Assembly (NCBI GenBank): GCA_033439255.1
Contig: CM065878.1
Coordinates: forward strand, 4,588,001 to 4,652,000
Direction: 5' to 3'
DNA: 64,000 nt
From: Hericium rajendrae
Taxonomy: Eukaryota > Basidiomycota > Agaricomycetes > Russulales > Hericiaceae
The notes under the pieces are model-generated. The model made no database searches. It was not told where the DNA came from and worked only from the letters and a program-made list of their open reading frames with translations. The position numbers and the translations under genes are program-made. Below are positions 23,102-35,050 of the stretch, one piece after another; position 1 is the first letter of the stretch; every line of letters starts with the position of its first letter.

Positions 23102-25404
23102 ATTAGAAACGCAATTACATAGATCTATAAAAGTATCTTTCCTGTTGACGGCTTGTAGCAGGGTCTAATATACTTATGGCTAAGTCCTTTTAAGCCGCAT
23201 CTCAGCATGTTTTCGTCGACATGGCAATGGCACTGAATAATTCCAGGCATCATCTCTGAACATTAGCCAGGAGCGCACATATATTCGACACGTACCCAGG
23301 CTTTTGCCCAGTCAGAGTAGGACCTGGATGCTGCGAGACGAACCACACGTTTGAAATCTCTATAACGCTGCCTTTTCATTGGATTTAGGAACGTAACTCT
23401 TCAATTGTCGATGCAAACAAGGGTAGGACTCATACATCCCGTGCTTCGCGTTTCATCGGTCAGACCTCGGGCCTGCTGCGTGAACTACGCCAACAATTTA
23501 TCCATGGTTTGGCACGTCCAAGATAAGTAGTTCCGGTCATCGTGCCACAGAAGTATTATGGCCCATTTGCGGTGAGGTGCCACTGATAAGTACGCATGCA
23601 TGCGATACCATAGTGTCCTTGCTCGGTCCGATGCCATCCCAATTTCAGACCTGCACATGTTGAGAAACGTCCGGCAATCAGACAAGGCAATTCCCCATCG
23701 GACTCAGCCATGCACCCCGTCGTCTCGACGCGGTGATCTATATGTTCACCGCATGCTGTCTGAGCTTTCTCAGCAGCGTTCCCTGTGGAAATTGCGCTTG
23801 AGTGCTTGGATCCTCGGCGCCAACTCAGGACGGCATTCAGATGCCTGCCTATTAGCCTGCTAGGCACACGCTACTGGCGTTCAGAGGATCAAGAATGTAT
23901 ACAGCTCGTGTGCTGGACGACACCCCGCCATCTGGCCAGATTCATCAAGCGGCGACGCCACCTCGATATTAGCTCATATCCACGCAACTCGGGCGCGCCT
24001 TTTTGGACCTGGCGTCTCGCAGATCGGGTATTAACGATGGTCCCGTTCTGCTACTGCGGCCATATGCATGCTGGCACCTTGTCGGTGGGTCACGTCCACC
24101 GACTTTTTAACGGCTGCGCTGTGTCTTCGTGTCGAAGATTGCAGACTGTAATTTATGTTCCTGCATCTCTGGGATCCGCTACCCGATGCCCGAACCTCAA
24201 TAGGAGATCAACTTCTTCGTCAATAATGAAATCGATACGGTATCTCGTTCCAAAATCCGACGGCCGTCCAGGCTAATACGAGATACACAGGATCCAGAGC
24301 AAGCGAAGAATTCCACAACTGGCCATGTCTAGCTGTGAGCCGTTTACTGCTGATCGCTGCGATATCAAGTTCTCATCCAGCCCGCCTGCTGATGGTGTCG
24401 GCGGATGAGCCTCCAGGCATCCGCTTAGTATCAAATGTAGCCTTATTGCACATCACGAAGGCAAATGTGACAAACGGAGAGTCGCAATGTGGATGCCGAT
24501 TGTCAACCATGAAAAATATTGAACCGTCCGAGGTGATATTTTCTTCCCGCCGATCCCTGAACTCCCCCTCTACATTTGGTTGCCAGACCTCGAAATCTCG
24601 CTATTGGATTAGAATCCTTTCTCTGAGTAATGCAGACGCTTTAGACTAAAATTTATCGTTCTTAACTTGCAGTGGATACGTCGTTAGAGGCAGGGATGAT
24701 GCTGTCGCTATTCTTACTTTCTGCTGGGGTGACCCCCTTTCGTTTGGTCGATTGATCAGCTATTGATATCGCATTCAGGAGGTTCTTCATTAAATTTAAA
24801 TTCGTGCAAGTCCTTAGATACGCGCCTTTCAGACGTTCTGAATGCTCTTCCGAAGGGATACCATACCGATGCGTGGATGTGTAGGACTTCCTCCGGTCAA
24901 AAATCACTGTTTACTTTGATAATGTCTTAATTGTCAGTTTAAACCACACTTACTACTCGGTTAGAGTGCATCCAAGGACATGACTGGAGGCGATGGCTGA
25001 CAATTTCTCGAGGCCGCCTCCGCACAGGCAAGCTGAACTTATTGAACTTGAAAACCTGCCTAAACGGGCTGGTCCTCGGAGTATGAACTAATTTCCCACG
25101 GTGGCACCAGACGCGTCGGTCGCTGTCTGCAATTGTCGCGCGCACCGGCGACGACGACGATCACGACGGCGGCGACTCCTTCATCGCGGCGCGCGTTCTC
25201 CTGAACATACATTTCTTGCTCTTCGTGAGTCGGAAAAGGCTGTGTCTTGCTGCTCTGAACGACGCCGATTGACCACCTGTCTTCCGTGCAGCAGACGAGC
25301 ACGACGACGACGACGACTGCGGCACGCGCTGGCCTCGTTCCTCCCGCGCATTACTTTAGGTATGTATCCAAGTTTACTGCTGAGTGTTGAACATCACATC
25401 AACA
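23102..25404. other. Gene-poor region upstream of dhc1
   Basis: Several short open frames, the longest at 23785-24276 (+), without recognisable domains. The final ~400 bases include a run of GAC-rich triplets (about 25150-25320), probably the dhc1 leader. Confidence 0.4.
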
Positions 25405-28400
25405 ATGCCAACCGACTCATCGTCTTCTATTCAGCAGTATTTCACCGGCCACCGCAGGCCTCTACCCCGTTACCTCGCCTGGGCATTTCGCAGTCCCTCC
25501 AAGACCTCTCTCGCGTCGCGATCCACGAGTCGATCACCCTCTCCAGTACCCGTACCTATAGAATCGGTCCCAGACATGGAGACCACCGCATATACCCCGC
25601 TTACGACGATTAACGGAAACGGAAACGGAAACGGCACCATTCCGCATGACGAGCCCGCCACTGCCACACCCGCCTTTGACGCCTCTATATTCCGTTCATA
25701 CCTACTCGCGCTCCTTCCGCCTACACTCGGAGCGTCGCCGGCTGACCTAGAGTCCCTATTTGATGACGAGTTCGAAGAACGGGTGTCGCGCTTTGCATCA
25801 GAGGGCGGGGGTGTCATCTACGTCGTGAAGCGGAGAGACGAGATCGAAGGTGTGCACATATCAAGCTTGGATCTTGGAGTTGGACTGACTTGCAGCAGAT
25901 GACGCGCCGCCCACATATACCTACCTTCTTACGTCACATCTAACGTATACCCCTTCCAATAGTACGACCCTTGCCCTCATCAAACGCACGGCCACGCTCG
26001 ACCCGCTCTCGCCACTTGCCACACAGCTGCATATTCTCAACTTGTTCGGAGGAGATGAGACGCCGTATGAGAGTTTGCATGCCGTAGTGAGCAACGGTGT
26101 CAAGCCGTGGTTCGACGCGTTTGTGGGCGCACGCGGTGCAGGGAAAGATGGCGATAGCAAGATGGGTGAGTGGTTTCTTCGCGTTCAGAACTGGGTTATA
26201 GACTTTGCCGAAAGGTATACCCATGACCAAGAAGAAGTTCGCCGAGCTCGAGCTATCGCTGCTGCACCTGCAACAAAATGTAGAAATTCCAGAAACGCAC
26301 CTCATCATTCACCCAGCCATCCAAAAGGCTGTTGAACAGGTGAGGACTTCCGATTGAAAGCAGTGGCTTCTGTTCACATTTCATTAAGGCGCAAGCGACA
26401 GGCACGCGTCCCAACATCTCGCACATCCCGGCCAAACTGCTAAACGACAGCTCCTTCCTCAACTTGCTCCATAGCCATGTAAACACGTGGATCAAGTCTA
26501 TACAGGCCGTCACCAAATTAAATCGCGATGTCGCGTCTGGTACCGCATCGCAAGAAATCAATTTCTGGCTCAGTCTAGAACGGGCTCTGGAGGGTATTGA
26601 GAATCAGCTGAGGAGTGAGGAGGTCAACATGGTCATGGACAGTCTCCGGAACGCGAAGCGTTTCCATGCGACTGTCAGTTTCATCGCAGACACAGGTCTG
26701 AAGGATGCTACGGATATTGGTATGTCTACACCTCCTTCGATTGACACCTACTTGCAGTGCTGACGATGCATGCAGTACACAAATACAACCAGCTCATGAA
26801 AGACTTCCCGCTTAACGAGCTGCTCTCCGCTCCCGACCTTGACAAGATCCAAGAGGCTCTCATTCTCATCTTTGGCCATATCAACCGTAAGCTCAAGCTC
26901 TCGCCTTACCCGATCCGACGTGCCCTCCCACTCGTCGAGGCTATCTCGCGCGACTTCAATGATCAGCTTCTGCGCATTCTCACCTCGCACCGTCTGCTCT
27001 ACACACCGTACGAGACGTTCGACAGGCTTCTACTGCAGACGACAAATATCTTCCGCACGTGGGACGATCTCATCAAGGAGTTCACGAACGTCGCGCGTGA
27101 GGTGACGCGCAAGCGTTCAGAGAAGTTCATCCCGATCAAGGTCGTGCCCGCGCATGCGAAACTGCAAGAGCGGACGCGCTATCTGCGCGACTGGCGCAAG
27201 CAGCATGAGCAGCTGGCGGTGATGACGGGGCCGACGAAGGGCCTGGGCGCCGTGGGTGTAGAGGTGGGCGGTATGGACATGGAGGAGGAGGTCAAGGAGG
27301 CGTACGAGGTTATGAAACGGATTGATGTACTCGACGTGTCGACGGGTGAGTCATGGATCAGTGTTATTATCGCTCAAATTACTAATGCGGCATTGTGCAG
27401 AGGGCACCGAGATATGGGTTGCAGCCGAGAATGCGTACAATGAGCGCGTTGCGCGGGTTGAGAACCAGATCATTTCGAGACTGCGTGATAGGCTCGGTAC
27501 TGCGCGGAATGCCAATGAGATGTTCCGTGTATTCTCGAAGTTCAACGCCTTGTTCGTTCGACCCAAGGTAAGTGCTGATATCCTCGTATATCCATCCTGA
27601 GAGCTGACTTTGCTCTGTAGATCAGGGGCGCCATCCAAGAGTATCAGACGCAGCTGATCGACTCTGTAAAGGAGGATATCAAACGTTTGCATGACAAGGT
27701 AGGACGTCCCGAATATTGCGATCGCATGCTTACTGACCACGCCGCAGTTCAAAACGCAATACCGATATTCTGAAGCCTACCACATGTCACAAATGCGCGA
27801 CCTCCCCCCAATAGCAGGCGCCATCATCTGGGCGCGGCAGATCGAGCGACAGCTCCTCACCTACATGAAGCGCGTCGAAGACGTGCTCGGCAAAGGCTGG
27901 GAGCTGTACGCCGAGGGCCAGAAGCTGCAGTCCGAGAGCTCCGCGTTCCGCAAGAAGCTGGAGACGCGCCCGGTCTACGACGCCTGGCTGCACGACATCA
28001 ACCGGCGTGACATGGGCGTCAACGGGCGGCTGTTCGAGATTGTGCGCCTGCGCGGCGGCGGTTTCCAGCTCGCGGTGAACTTCGACCCGCAGATCATCAC
28101 GCTGTTCAAGGAGGTCCGCAACTTGCTCTGGCTTAACTTCCAGGTCCCGCATGCGATCACGAACATGGCGAAGGACGCGAAGCGCGTGTATCCGCATGCG
28201 GTGAGCTTGATGGAGACGGTCCGGACGTATGGCCAGACGCTGGACTTGGTGGAGAATAATAAGGCCATTGAATGGCTGGTTGCGGAGTACCGTAATGAAG
28301 CACAGAGGATGGTGACGCGCGGTAAGCATGGCCTTTGATTTTGGTGACGCGGCGTGTTGATGGCGAGACAGGCATGAACATCCGGTGGGACCATTTCGTC

Positions 28401-29693
28401 AGCCAGTTCGACGCTGCGACGCGGTTCGTCTCGAGTGGCGACGGTCGCGATACGCGGCACATCCAGTTCGTCCGAGAATTTGCCAGCGTTGTCTCAGTGC
28501 TCCAGGTAAATCTCGTTGGCATTGTGGCAGAGCATGTAGCTGAAGATTATTTTAGGACAAGACGAACAATGTCATCGACCTGTACAAGGACATTCTCCAT
28601 GCTGTGGAAGATCTGGCTACGTGTCCCTTCACGACCGAGGCATTCAGCGATCTGCTCAGCCGCATTCAGGCCGCCATCGACAGACTGAACTTGGAAGGCT
28701 ATGCCAACCTTGATCATTGGGTCGCCGAACTCGACAAGAAGATTGAAGGGATTCTTTTGCAGCGCCTTACGCAAATCATCCAGGTTTGGTGTTCCGAGTT
28801 TGACAGACCTGACGATCCAGATATGAGACGGGATCCTGTCAAACGACGTGGCGATAAGAGGCCTTCTGAGAAGGTACGATCTATTGCCATAGTTGCTCCT
28901 ATTATCTATTCACGACAAGGCAGTTCTTGGAGGGCAACATGACTCTGAAGCCCATTGTCCACGAAATCCGGATACAGAACCAGGTTATCTTCCTGGATCC
29001 CCCAATAGAATATGCTCGTCAGACCTGGATCACGCAGCTGCATGACTGGCTCGGTATGTACACTCGTAATTGGTGAAGCCTTGCATGTGTTGACATCTTG
29101 TTTCCAGGCATCGTCTGTCGATTAAGGCGGATACAAAGTTCTCGATACGAAATTGGTCTTCAGATGCAGGGCGCTGCTGCATCAGAGACATCTTATACTT
29201 CTTTAGTGAGTGTCCACGTATCGGTCACGTCGCTGAACCGACTAACCCTGTACAGTTGACACATTTCCCCGACAACACCCTCGAGAAGCCGTTCATTCTC
29301 ATCGAGAACAAGGTCCAGCAGCTGCGCGAATACGTCGCCAAATGGCTGCAGTTCCAGTCGCTCTGGGACCTGGAGGCCGAATACGTGTTCAACCGCCTCG
29401 GCGACTCGCTCGCGCACTGGCAGCAGCTGCTGACGGAGATCAAGAAGGCGCGCGCGACGTTCGACACGTCCGAGACGCAGAAGTCGTTCGGCGTGTGCGT
29501 GATCGACTACGAGCAGGTGCAGGCGCGCGTGAACGCCAAGTACGACGCGTGGCAGCGCGACATCCTGAGCCGCTTTGGCGTGAAGCTCGGGAATGCGATG
29601 AAGGAGATGCACGCGTCGATTCTGAAGGCGCGCAATGACCTCGAGCATCAGTCGATCGAGGGCCTCGTTGGCGGCGGCGCGCGGCGGTTCTGA
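25405..29693 (+). CDS. dhc1: Cytoplasmic dynein heavy chain, N-terminal (tail) half of a split heavy chain
   Basis: Thirteen exons joined by twelve short introns sum to 3675 bases (1224 residues) in one frame. After a Ser/Pro-rich leader the protein follows the DHC_N1 tail domain: [86 protein letters not shown]. Its last exon reaches [20 protein letters not shown] and [15 protein letters not shown], then ends after [14 protein letters not shown]. This equals about residue 1250 of a ~4600-residue animal chain, before the linker and motor. Dynein drives minus-end transport and nuclear migration; the tail gives dimerisation and binding of intermediate chains. Brunsch and colleagues reported that Agaricomycetes split the chain into dhc1 (tail) and dhc2 (motor). 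A clean stop, intact introns and no motor sequence before H2B fit dhc1 rather than a truncated pseudogene. Confidence 0.88.
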
Positions 29694-30023
29694 GTGAGGG
29701 TTTCTCTGCTGGGTTGGTTGATTGTGGGGTTGTCGTGGCTCATACGCTCCTTAATTTCGCTACTTTATGTTCACGTCTCGTTCTCTCGTGTCTCAGTCAT
29801 CGTATGTATCGCTTGGATTTTCTCTCAATAATGTCTATACATGCAGTCACTCTTTTGTGAATCAGAGTATCAACGGCCCGGTGGCATAAAGTCTGGGATC
29901 CTTTACAACATCGGAGTCCTTTTGCACTAGGACAATACAGTACACTGAAGATAATGCAGACACATAGCAGTAAAGATAGTACAATACGAAAGAACAGGTG
30001 GCATGACGGGCTTTGAGCGGCGT
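29694..30023. other. Convergent 3' region between dhc1 and H2B
   Basis: About 330 bp separating the 3' ends of two convergent genes. No gene recognised. Confidence 0.6.
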
Positions 30024-30683
30024 TCATTTGGTGGAAGAGAATTCTACGGAACACGGCTTAGTTGACATCACAAGACCCATGGAATGCCGCTTACTGGTGA
30101 CGGACTTGGTGCCCTCGGAAATGGCGTGCTTGGACAGCTCGCCGGGGAGCACGAGGCGCACGGCCGTCTGGATCTCCCTGGACGAGATCGTCGACTTCTT
30201 GTTGATCTGCGCGAGCCCTGCGACAGTCTATCAGCGCCGTTCGCGGGTCAGCCAGAGCGCACTTACTGGATGCCTCGGTCGCGAGGCGTTCGAAGATGTC
30301 GTTGACGAAGGAGTTGAGCACGGCCATCGCCTTGTTCGACACGCCCGTGTCCGGGTGCACCTGCTTGAGCACTGCACAATCGGGTCAGTGGCCATTCTGG
30401 AGAGCAGGAGGGAGGGTGGCGTGCGCACCGCGGTAGATGTAGGTGCTGTAGGTCTCCTTGCGCGTCTTGCGCCTCTTCTTCTTCTCGCCGCCCTCCTGCG
30501 AGACCTTGGTGGGCGTCTTCTTCATGAGGTTCTTGCCGCCCTTGCCCTTCGGGGTCGAGGTGGGGGCCTTGGACGCGGTGGACGCGGGCTTCTTCCCGGC
30601 TGTGGATGCAGGCTGCAATCGTCGTCAGGTCAAAAAGGATGTCAAGCAACCTATGTGGTTCAGAAAGTGCTCACCTTGGCCAT
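30024..30683 (-). CDS. Histone H2B
   Basis: Five exons on the minus strand: 30675-30683, 30429-30612, 30267-30371, 30095-30217, 30024-30043; total 441 bases (146 residues). The tail is rich in Lys, Ala, Ser and Pro ([25 protein letters not shown]). The histone fold then reads [79 protein letters not shown] and ends [20 protein letters not shown]. The first exon encodes only MAK. The C-terminal lysine ubiquitinated in fungal H2B (SEGTKSVTK) is present. H2B pairs with H2A in the nucleosome. No H2A gene is adjacent in the window, although H2A-H2B pairs are common in fungi. Confidence 0.96.
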
Positions 30684-31631
30684 TGTTATCAAGGGGGGAT
30701 AAAGTTAAGAGTTAACTGGTGAGTTCGTGGGGGTGTACACGGGAAGGAGGTGGAGAGACAAGAGACGCGACGCGGCCAACGACGCGCTACTCAACGGTCG
30801 GAGTTTGAAACACGCGTATTCTTGGGTCATGTGAGCCAGAAAGACGCGTTCCTGTTCTAGTCTAAGTCAGCTCAGCTTAGCTCCTCCTCGCCACCGACCT
30901 TCAAGTTATCCTGCTCTTGTTTAGTGCTTCAATCTCGCATTATGTGTATCTGAGCGTGATCAGTAGGAAGGAAATGACTTGGCAAGTGGTCTCTATGAAA
31001 CTTGTATGCTGTGATGATGCCATATTAATCATCTAAGTACAGCCCAGTGGATGACAGGGAATTGACCCTGTCATCATCGGTATCATTCACAGTGCGTCTG
31101 CTTCAGGTTTCTTGATGTTCCACAGAGCTTTCAAAGCTCGCTGAATTTGGAGCAGATACTGCTTCGTATGTCAAGCACGCAGGGTGAAGACTTGCCGAGG
31201 CCTTGGTCGACGAGTTCATCATCGGTTGTTCACATCTTTCTGATGATTTTTGCGGTGCTTTATCTGTCACTCAGCTTCACAACACTCTAGCGCTACGCAA
31301 GAATGTCGATTCAGCGCGACGCTTAGCCATAGCTACATGATAGTTGCTCCCTGAACGGATCGCGAATTGCTGCATCCGCCGGATTCTGCACAGTTCGTCA
31401 AGATCTGGTACTGGTGGGCATGGTGCCCAACGAGTCGCCATGTACGTTGACAATGGGTAACTTTAAGCATCGCCTCACCATCTTTTATATAACATCTGCT
31501 TCCTCGCGACTTGGCTTCTCCCCATCGACCCTGGCTGGCCGGTTCGCATCTCCTTCTTCATAGCTGATACCTATTCTTTGCCTCGACGGCACTTTCTATT
31601 CTTCTCCCTGTCCACTTATCTATACCTCAAC
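30684..31631. other. Divergent intergenic region between H2B and secreted protein a
   Basis: About 950 bp with no gene. The right end carries a TATA box for the secreted protein gene. Confidence 0.5.
31486..31492 (+). promoter_or_regulatory. TATA box of secreted protein gene a
   Basis: TATATAA lies 140 bp upstream of the ATG at 31632, followed by a pyrimidine-rich leader. Confidence 0.5.
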
Positions 31632-32517
31632 ATGCGCTCGACCATCCTCGTACTCGCTCTGGGCTGCACCGCTTTTGTCGCCGCACTGCCTGTCAACACC
31701 ACTGACTCCCTGGCAGATTTCAGTATCTCTGGTCCACTGGTACCCGTCGACAACACCGACCCCACCGTTTCCAATGACCCCACGGTCTCCGTGGACCCCA
31801 CAGTCTCCGCGGACCCCACGGACCCTGCCGATATTACCTCCCCTACCTCCCCTACTTCCCCGCTAGACGGTGTCGGCGAGGACCCCCTCACCGGGTAGGT
31901 TAGATCATACCGCACGCCGTTTTCGATGATATTCATCTTGTCCTCAGATCCGCGTTCCTAGTCACAAATGGCTCAGCCGCTGATGCTCCTGAGAACGAGG
32001 CTAGCTCGGACCCTCCTGCTAGCGTCAGCCCTCCTATAGGCCATAATTATTCTACTGGGGTGGTTCACCCTTCCAGCAGCAGCAGCCTTCCCGCCAGCAT
32101 TTCAGCATTTTCGAGATTCCCGGCAGACCCCTTTCCGTTGTCAGCGTCTCCCCGAGTCCTACTATCACTGCCACTAGCATTTTCGAGCTTCCCGGTAGAC
32201 CGCTGTCCGCTGTCACTTTTTCACCCATTCCTACCAGCACCCGCCCCATCGCCAGCATCATTGCGATCCCCGGGAGTGGCAACTTGGGTGCCTTCAGTCC
32301 GTAAGTTGCATGTCCCTCCTTACGCTATTTGATCGCGCTCTCACTTGTGCCTCTTATCAACAGCAACGGATTCAAGAGACAAGTCCATACATCGGACTCC
32401 TGGCGTCGGATAACGCAGAAGAGGTACGCTCGTCGTTTTGACCATTTATTACTTCACTTGTTTCTCGCTGAGGGCGATTCTGCTTGTCCCAGGCGCATCG
32501 CCGAGGAGTCCGCATAG
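31632..32517 (+). CDS. Small secreted Ser/Pro-rich protein, paralogue a (frame error in exon 2)
   Basis: Exons by comparison with paralogue b: 31632-31894, 31948-32300, 32364-32423, 32493-32517. The signal peptide MRSTILVLALGCTAFVAALP is followed by Asn-Thr-Thr (a glycosylation site) and 18-base repeats encoding D-P-T-V-S. The frame that enters exon 2 (SAFLVTNGSAAD) changes near 32105 to one with two FE(I/L)PGRPLS repeats and the shared exon-2 end GAFSP. Exons 3 and 4 give NGFKRQVHTS and KRRIAEESA. Exon lengths sum to 701, one base short of a frame, and AGCATTTCAGCATTTTCGAG looks like a lost T. It may be a pseudogene or carry a sequencing error. No known domain; extracellular location is inferred from the signal peptide. 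Confidence 0.65.
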
Positions 32518-33247
32518 ATGTTATTGCTTCTTAGACAAGCGACCTGACTCGCGATGGACGAACAGTGTCGTTATATATGGTTGCTCACAATTCAATCTTC
32601 GTGTGGCCTCTTGCGTGTCGAACGTCACTTCTGCTCCCGCATCTGTTCTTATATTGTTTATGGACTAATTTTACATACTTTCTATCAGTTGAAAGGATCA
32701 TTGCTTATAACACAGGAATTAGCGCGGCTATCATGGATCAGGATCTTTCGGCACTCACTGCGTTATGGGAGCAGGTACCAATTTCTATAACAAAGGCCCT
32801 TGGTGAGTAGTCCGAACACTTGTCAGCGTTTCATGGACAAGGCACCCGCGCTCATCATTTACTGTTCACAACCCTTGATCAACACTTCCCTCGCAGTGCC
32901 CTATGTACGACATAGCCTGATAGCCCCGTACAACACAGCGCTGTCGCTGCTGCGCAAAGTTTCGTCATAACTACAGACTGATCTAGCTCGTTGCATTAAC
33001 TTGAATGTGTACCTTGCTTTGGAAGCCGGACAAGCCTCGACTTTTCAGGGGTGCTGGGCGCTAGGCGTCCTCTTTGTCTTCCATATAATGTGGACCTCCT
33101 CGCGCTGTCTTGACCCGACTGTCGACCTGGCACTGGCTGCCGATTCTCTGTATTCTCAACCGTTTCTCTGTCGAGCTGGTATCTTCGCTCAGCCTTGAAG
33201 GCGTTTTCAGTTCTTCCTCCAGTTCTTCCTTCTGACTCTTCCTCACT
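32518..33247. other. Spacer between secreted protein genes a and b
   Basis: No gene supported; promoter of gene b expected here. Confidence 0.5.
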
Positions 33248-33991
33248 ATGCGCTATACCATTCTCGCGCTTGCATTGGGCTGGGCTGCCTCCGTCACCGC
33301 ACTACCAATCAACAAGACCGAGCCACTAACAAACATCACCATCACTGGCTCGCTGGTGCCCGTCAATGCCACCAACGCGCCACCCGCCAACACCACCGAC
33401 CTGTCGGTCCCCGCTAATCTCACTTCCCCGCTGCCAGACGTCGGTGAAGATCCCTTGAGCGGGTAGGACGGATTCTCCGGATGTTGTTTTCGCTTTATAC
33501 TTACGTCGTCTGTAGAGCTGCTTTCCTTGCCTCACCTCCTGCGAGCAGCGACTTTCCCACGAGCGACCCGCTCGCGAGCGAATCCGATGATCCTTTTGCG
33601 AGCGACCCTCCTACGAGCAACTCTACCACCGGCATTCCTCCCGCAAGCAGCTCTCTTGCGAGTAGCTCTCCTATAAGCAGCCCTCCTGTGATCATCCCTC
33701 CCGTGATCCACCGTCCTGAAAGCAGCGACCCCTTTGGATTTTCTCCCATTACCGAGGGCTCCGTCTTCAGCCCGTAAGCCCGAAGCCCTCGACGCGCTCA
33801 TTTGACCGCATCCTTACCTTTTTGCCTTGTTGATAGGTCCGCATTCAAGAGGATATTCCGTGCGGCGGCCTCTTCGCTTCGTGCGCGGCAGGAGAGGTAC
33901 GTATTTTCGGGTCTGCTCATCTTTACATCGAGTCCCTGACAGAGGTTTGATTTGCCATAGACGCGTAGCTAAGAAGCGCCGCGCCGTTTAG
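33248..33991 (+). CDS. Small secreted Ser/Pro-rich protein, paralogue b
   Basis: Four exons, 33248-33462, 33516-33773, 33837-33896 and 33961-33991, sum to 564 bases (187 residues). The signal peptide MRYTILALALGWAASVTALP precedes INKTEPLTNITITGSLVPVN, with several N-glycosylation sequons (NKT, NIT, NAT, NTT). The middle is low complexity, rich in Ser, Pro and Asp (SDPLASESDDPFASDPP). The exon-2/3 junction reads FSP-SAFKRIFR, shared with a and c. The C-terminus is strongly basic (ERRVAKKRRAV). It resembles no characterised family I know. A signal peptide, small size, sequons and tandem paralogues suggest a cell-wall or secreted peptide; function unknown. This is the intact reference for exon structure in the trio. 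Confidence 0.8.
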
Positions 33992-34498
33992 ACAACCAAT
34001 TCAGCGGAGTGTTGATCGCAGTGTCGATACCGTCCTCGTCAGAATTTCAGAACCTTCTTATGGAAGTGAATACCATTTGAATGTCGAGCGCTCTGTTGCA
34101 TGATGATCTGCGAGGTATCACCGTCCCCATCTTGCACTATCTACAGTTTTTTTTTTGTCAGTGCCTCCTCGTTGTGCCCTATCAGCCCATCCACCCTGGT
34201 TCCGTCGCTGCAGCGCAATGCAGCGCCATAGCTACAAGGTGATCCCTATTGACTCTGTTTGTTGACCCTGCGCTGGCTTGATTCCGCGCTTCAACATTGA
34301 AAGATCTCTCGCCGGGCCATCGTGATGTCTGACGCGCCTGGATTTTCCTTAGATCTTGGAGGATGCCAACTATTGTCTCTTCAGCGCACATAAATGTGAG
34401 CGTTCTCGTGGCCTGTCGTCTGCATTGACACTGGCTGTCCGATTCTTTCTACTCGACAATTTCTTTGCAGCTGGTATTCTGCCGAAGGTCGAAGCACC
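33992..34498. other. Spacer between secreted protein genes b and c
   Basis: No gene supported; contains a 10-base T run near 34147. Confidence 0.5.
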
Positions 34499-35050
34499 AT
34501 GCATTCGGCCATCCTCATATTCATTTTGGGCGTCGCTGCCTCCACTTTCGCACTGCCTCTCAACACCACCGACTCGCAGGTTCCTACCACTATCACTGGG
34601 CTGCCGAAAGGCATCTCTGCCTATGCCAACAGTGGGTAAGACGAATGAATGCCATTTTTGTCCTATACTTACGCTATCGGTAGAACTGGGTTCGTTGCGT
34701 CGGGCGAGACTGGCACGGGTCCGGCCGACATCGAATCTCCTTCCAGCATCGATCCTCCTTCCAGCAGTGACCCTCCCGCCAGCAGCGACATTCCCGCCAG
34801 CAGCGACCCTCCCGCCAGCAGCGACCCTCCCGCCAGTAATGACCCTTCTCCCAGCAATGACCCTCCCGTTAGCCTGAGCAGCAGCCTATCCTTGAGCCCG
34901 TCTCCTCCCGCACAATTGTCGGGCGGCGCGGCCATGAGCCCGTAAGCTCCAAATCCTCCACAGGTTCACTCTACCACGTCCTTACCTATGCGTACTATTC
35001 ACAGGAATGCGTTCAAGAGGAAAATCCATAACGAAACCAAGAACTCCTAG
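34499..35050 (+). CDS. Small secreted Ser/Pro-rich protein, paralogue c
   Basis: Three exons, 34499-34635, 34684-34941 and 35005-35050, sum to 441 bases (146 residues). The signal peptide MHSAILIFILGVAASTFALP is followed by LNTTDSQ, matching a and b. Exon 2 is 258 bases, the same length as in b, and contains an array of 15-18-base units encoding S-S-D-P-P-A. The exon-2/3 junction encodes MSP-NAFKRKIHN and the protein stops at NETKNS, lacking the fourth exon. It is the shortest of the trio. The repeated DNA makes this exon prone to length variation. Confidence 0.75.

Noticed and set aside
25130-25330. GAC-rich triplet tract as a CRISPR-like or satellite array
   Set aside because: Irregular low-complexity triplets without defined repeat and spacer lengths.
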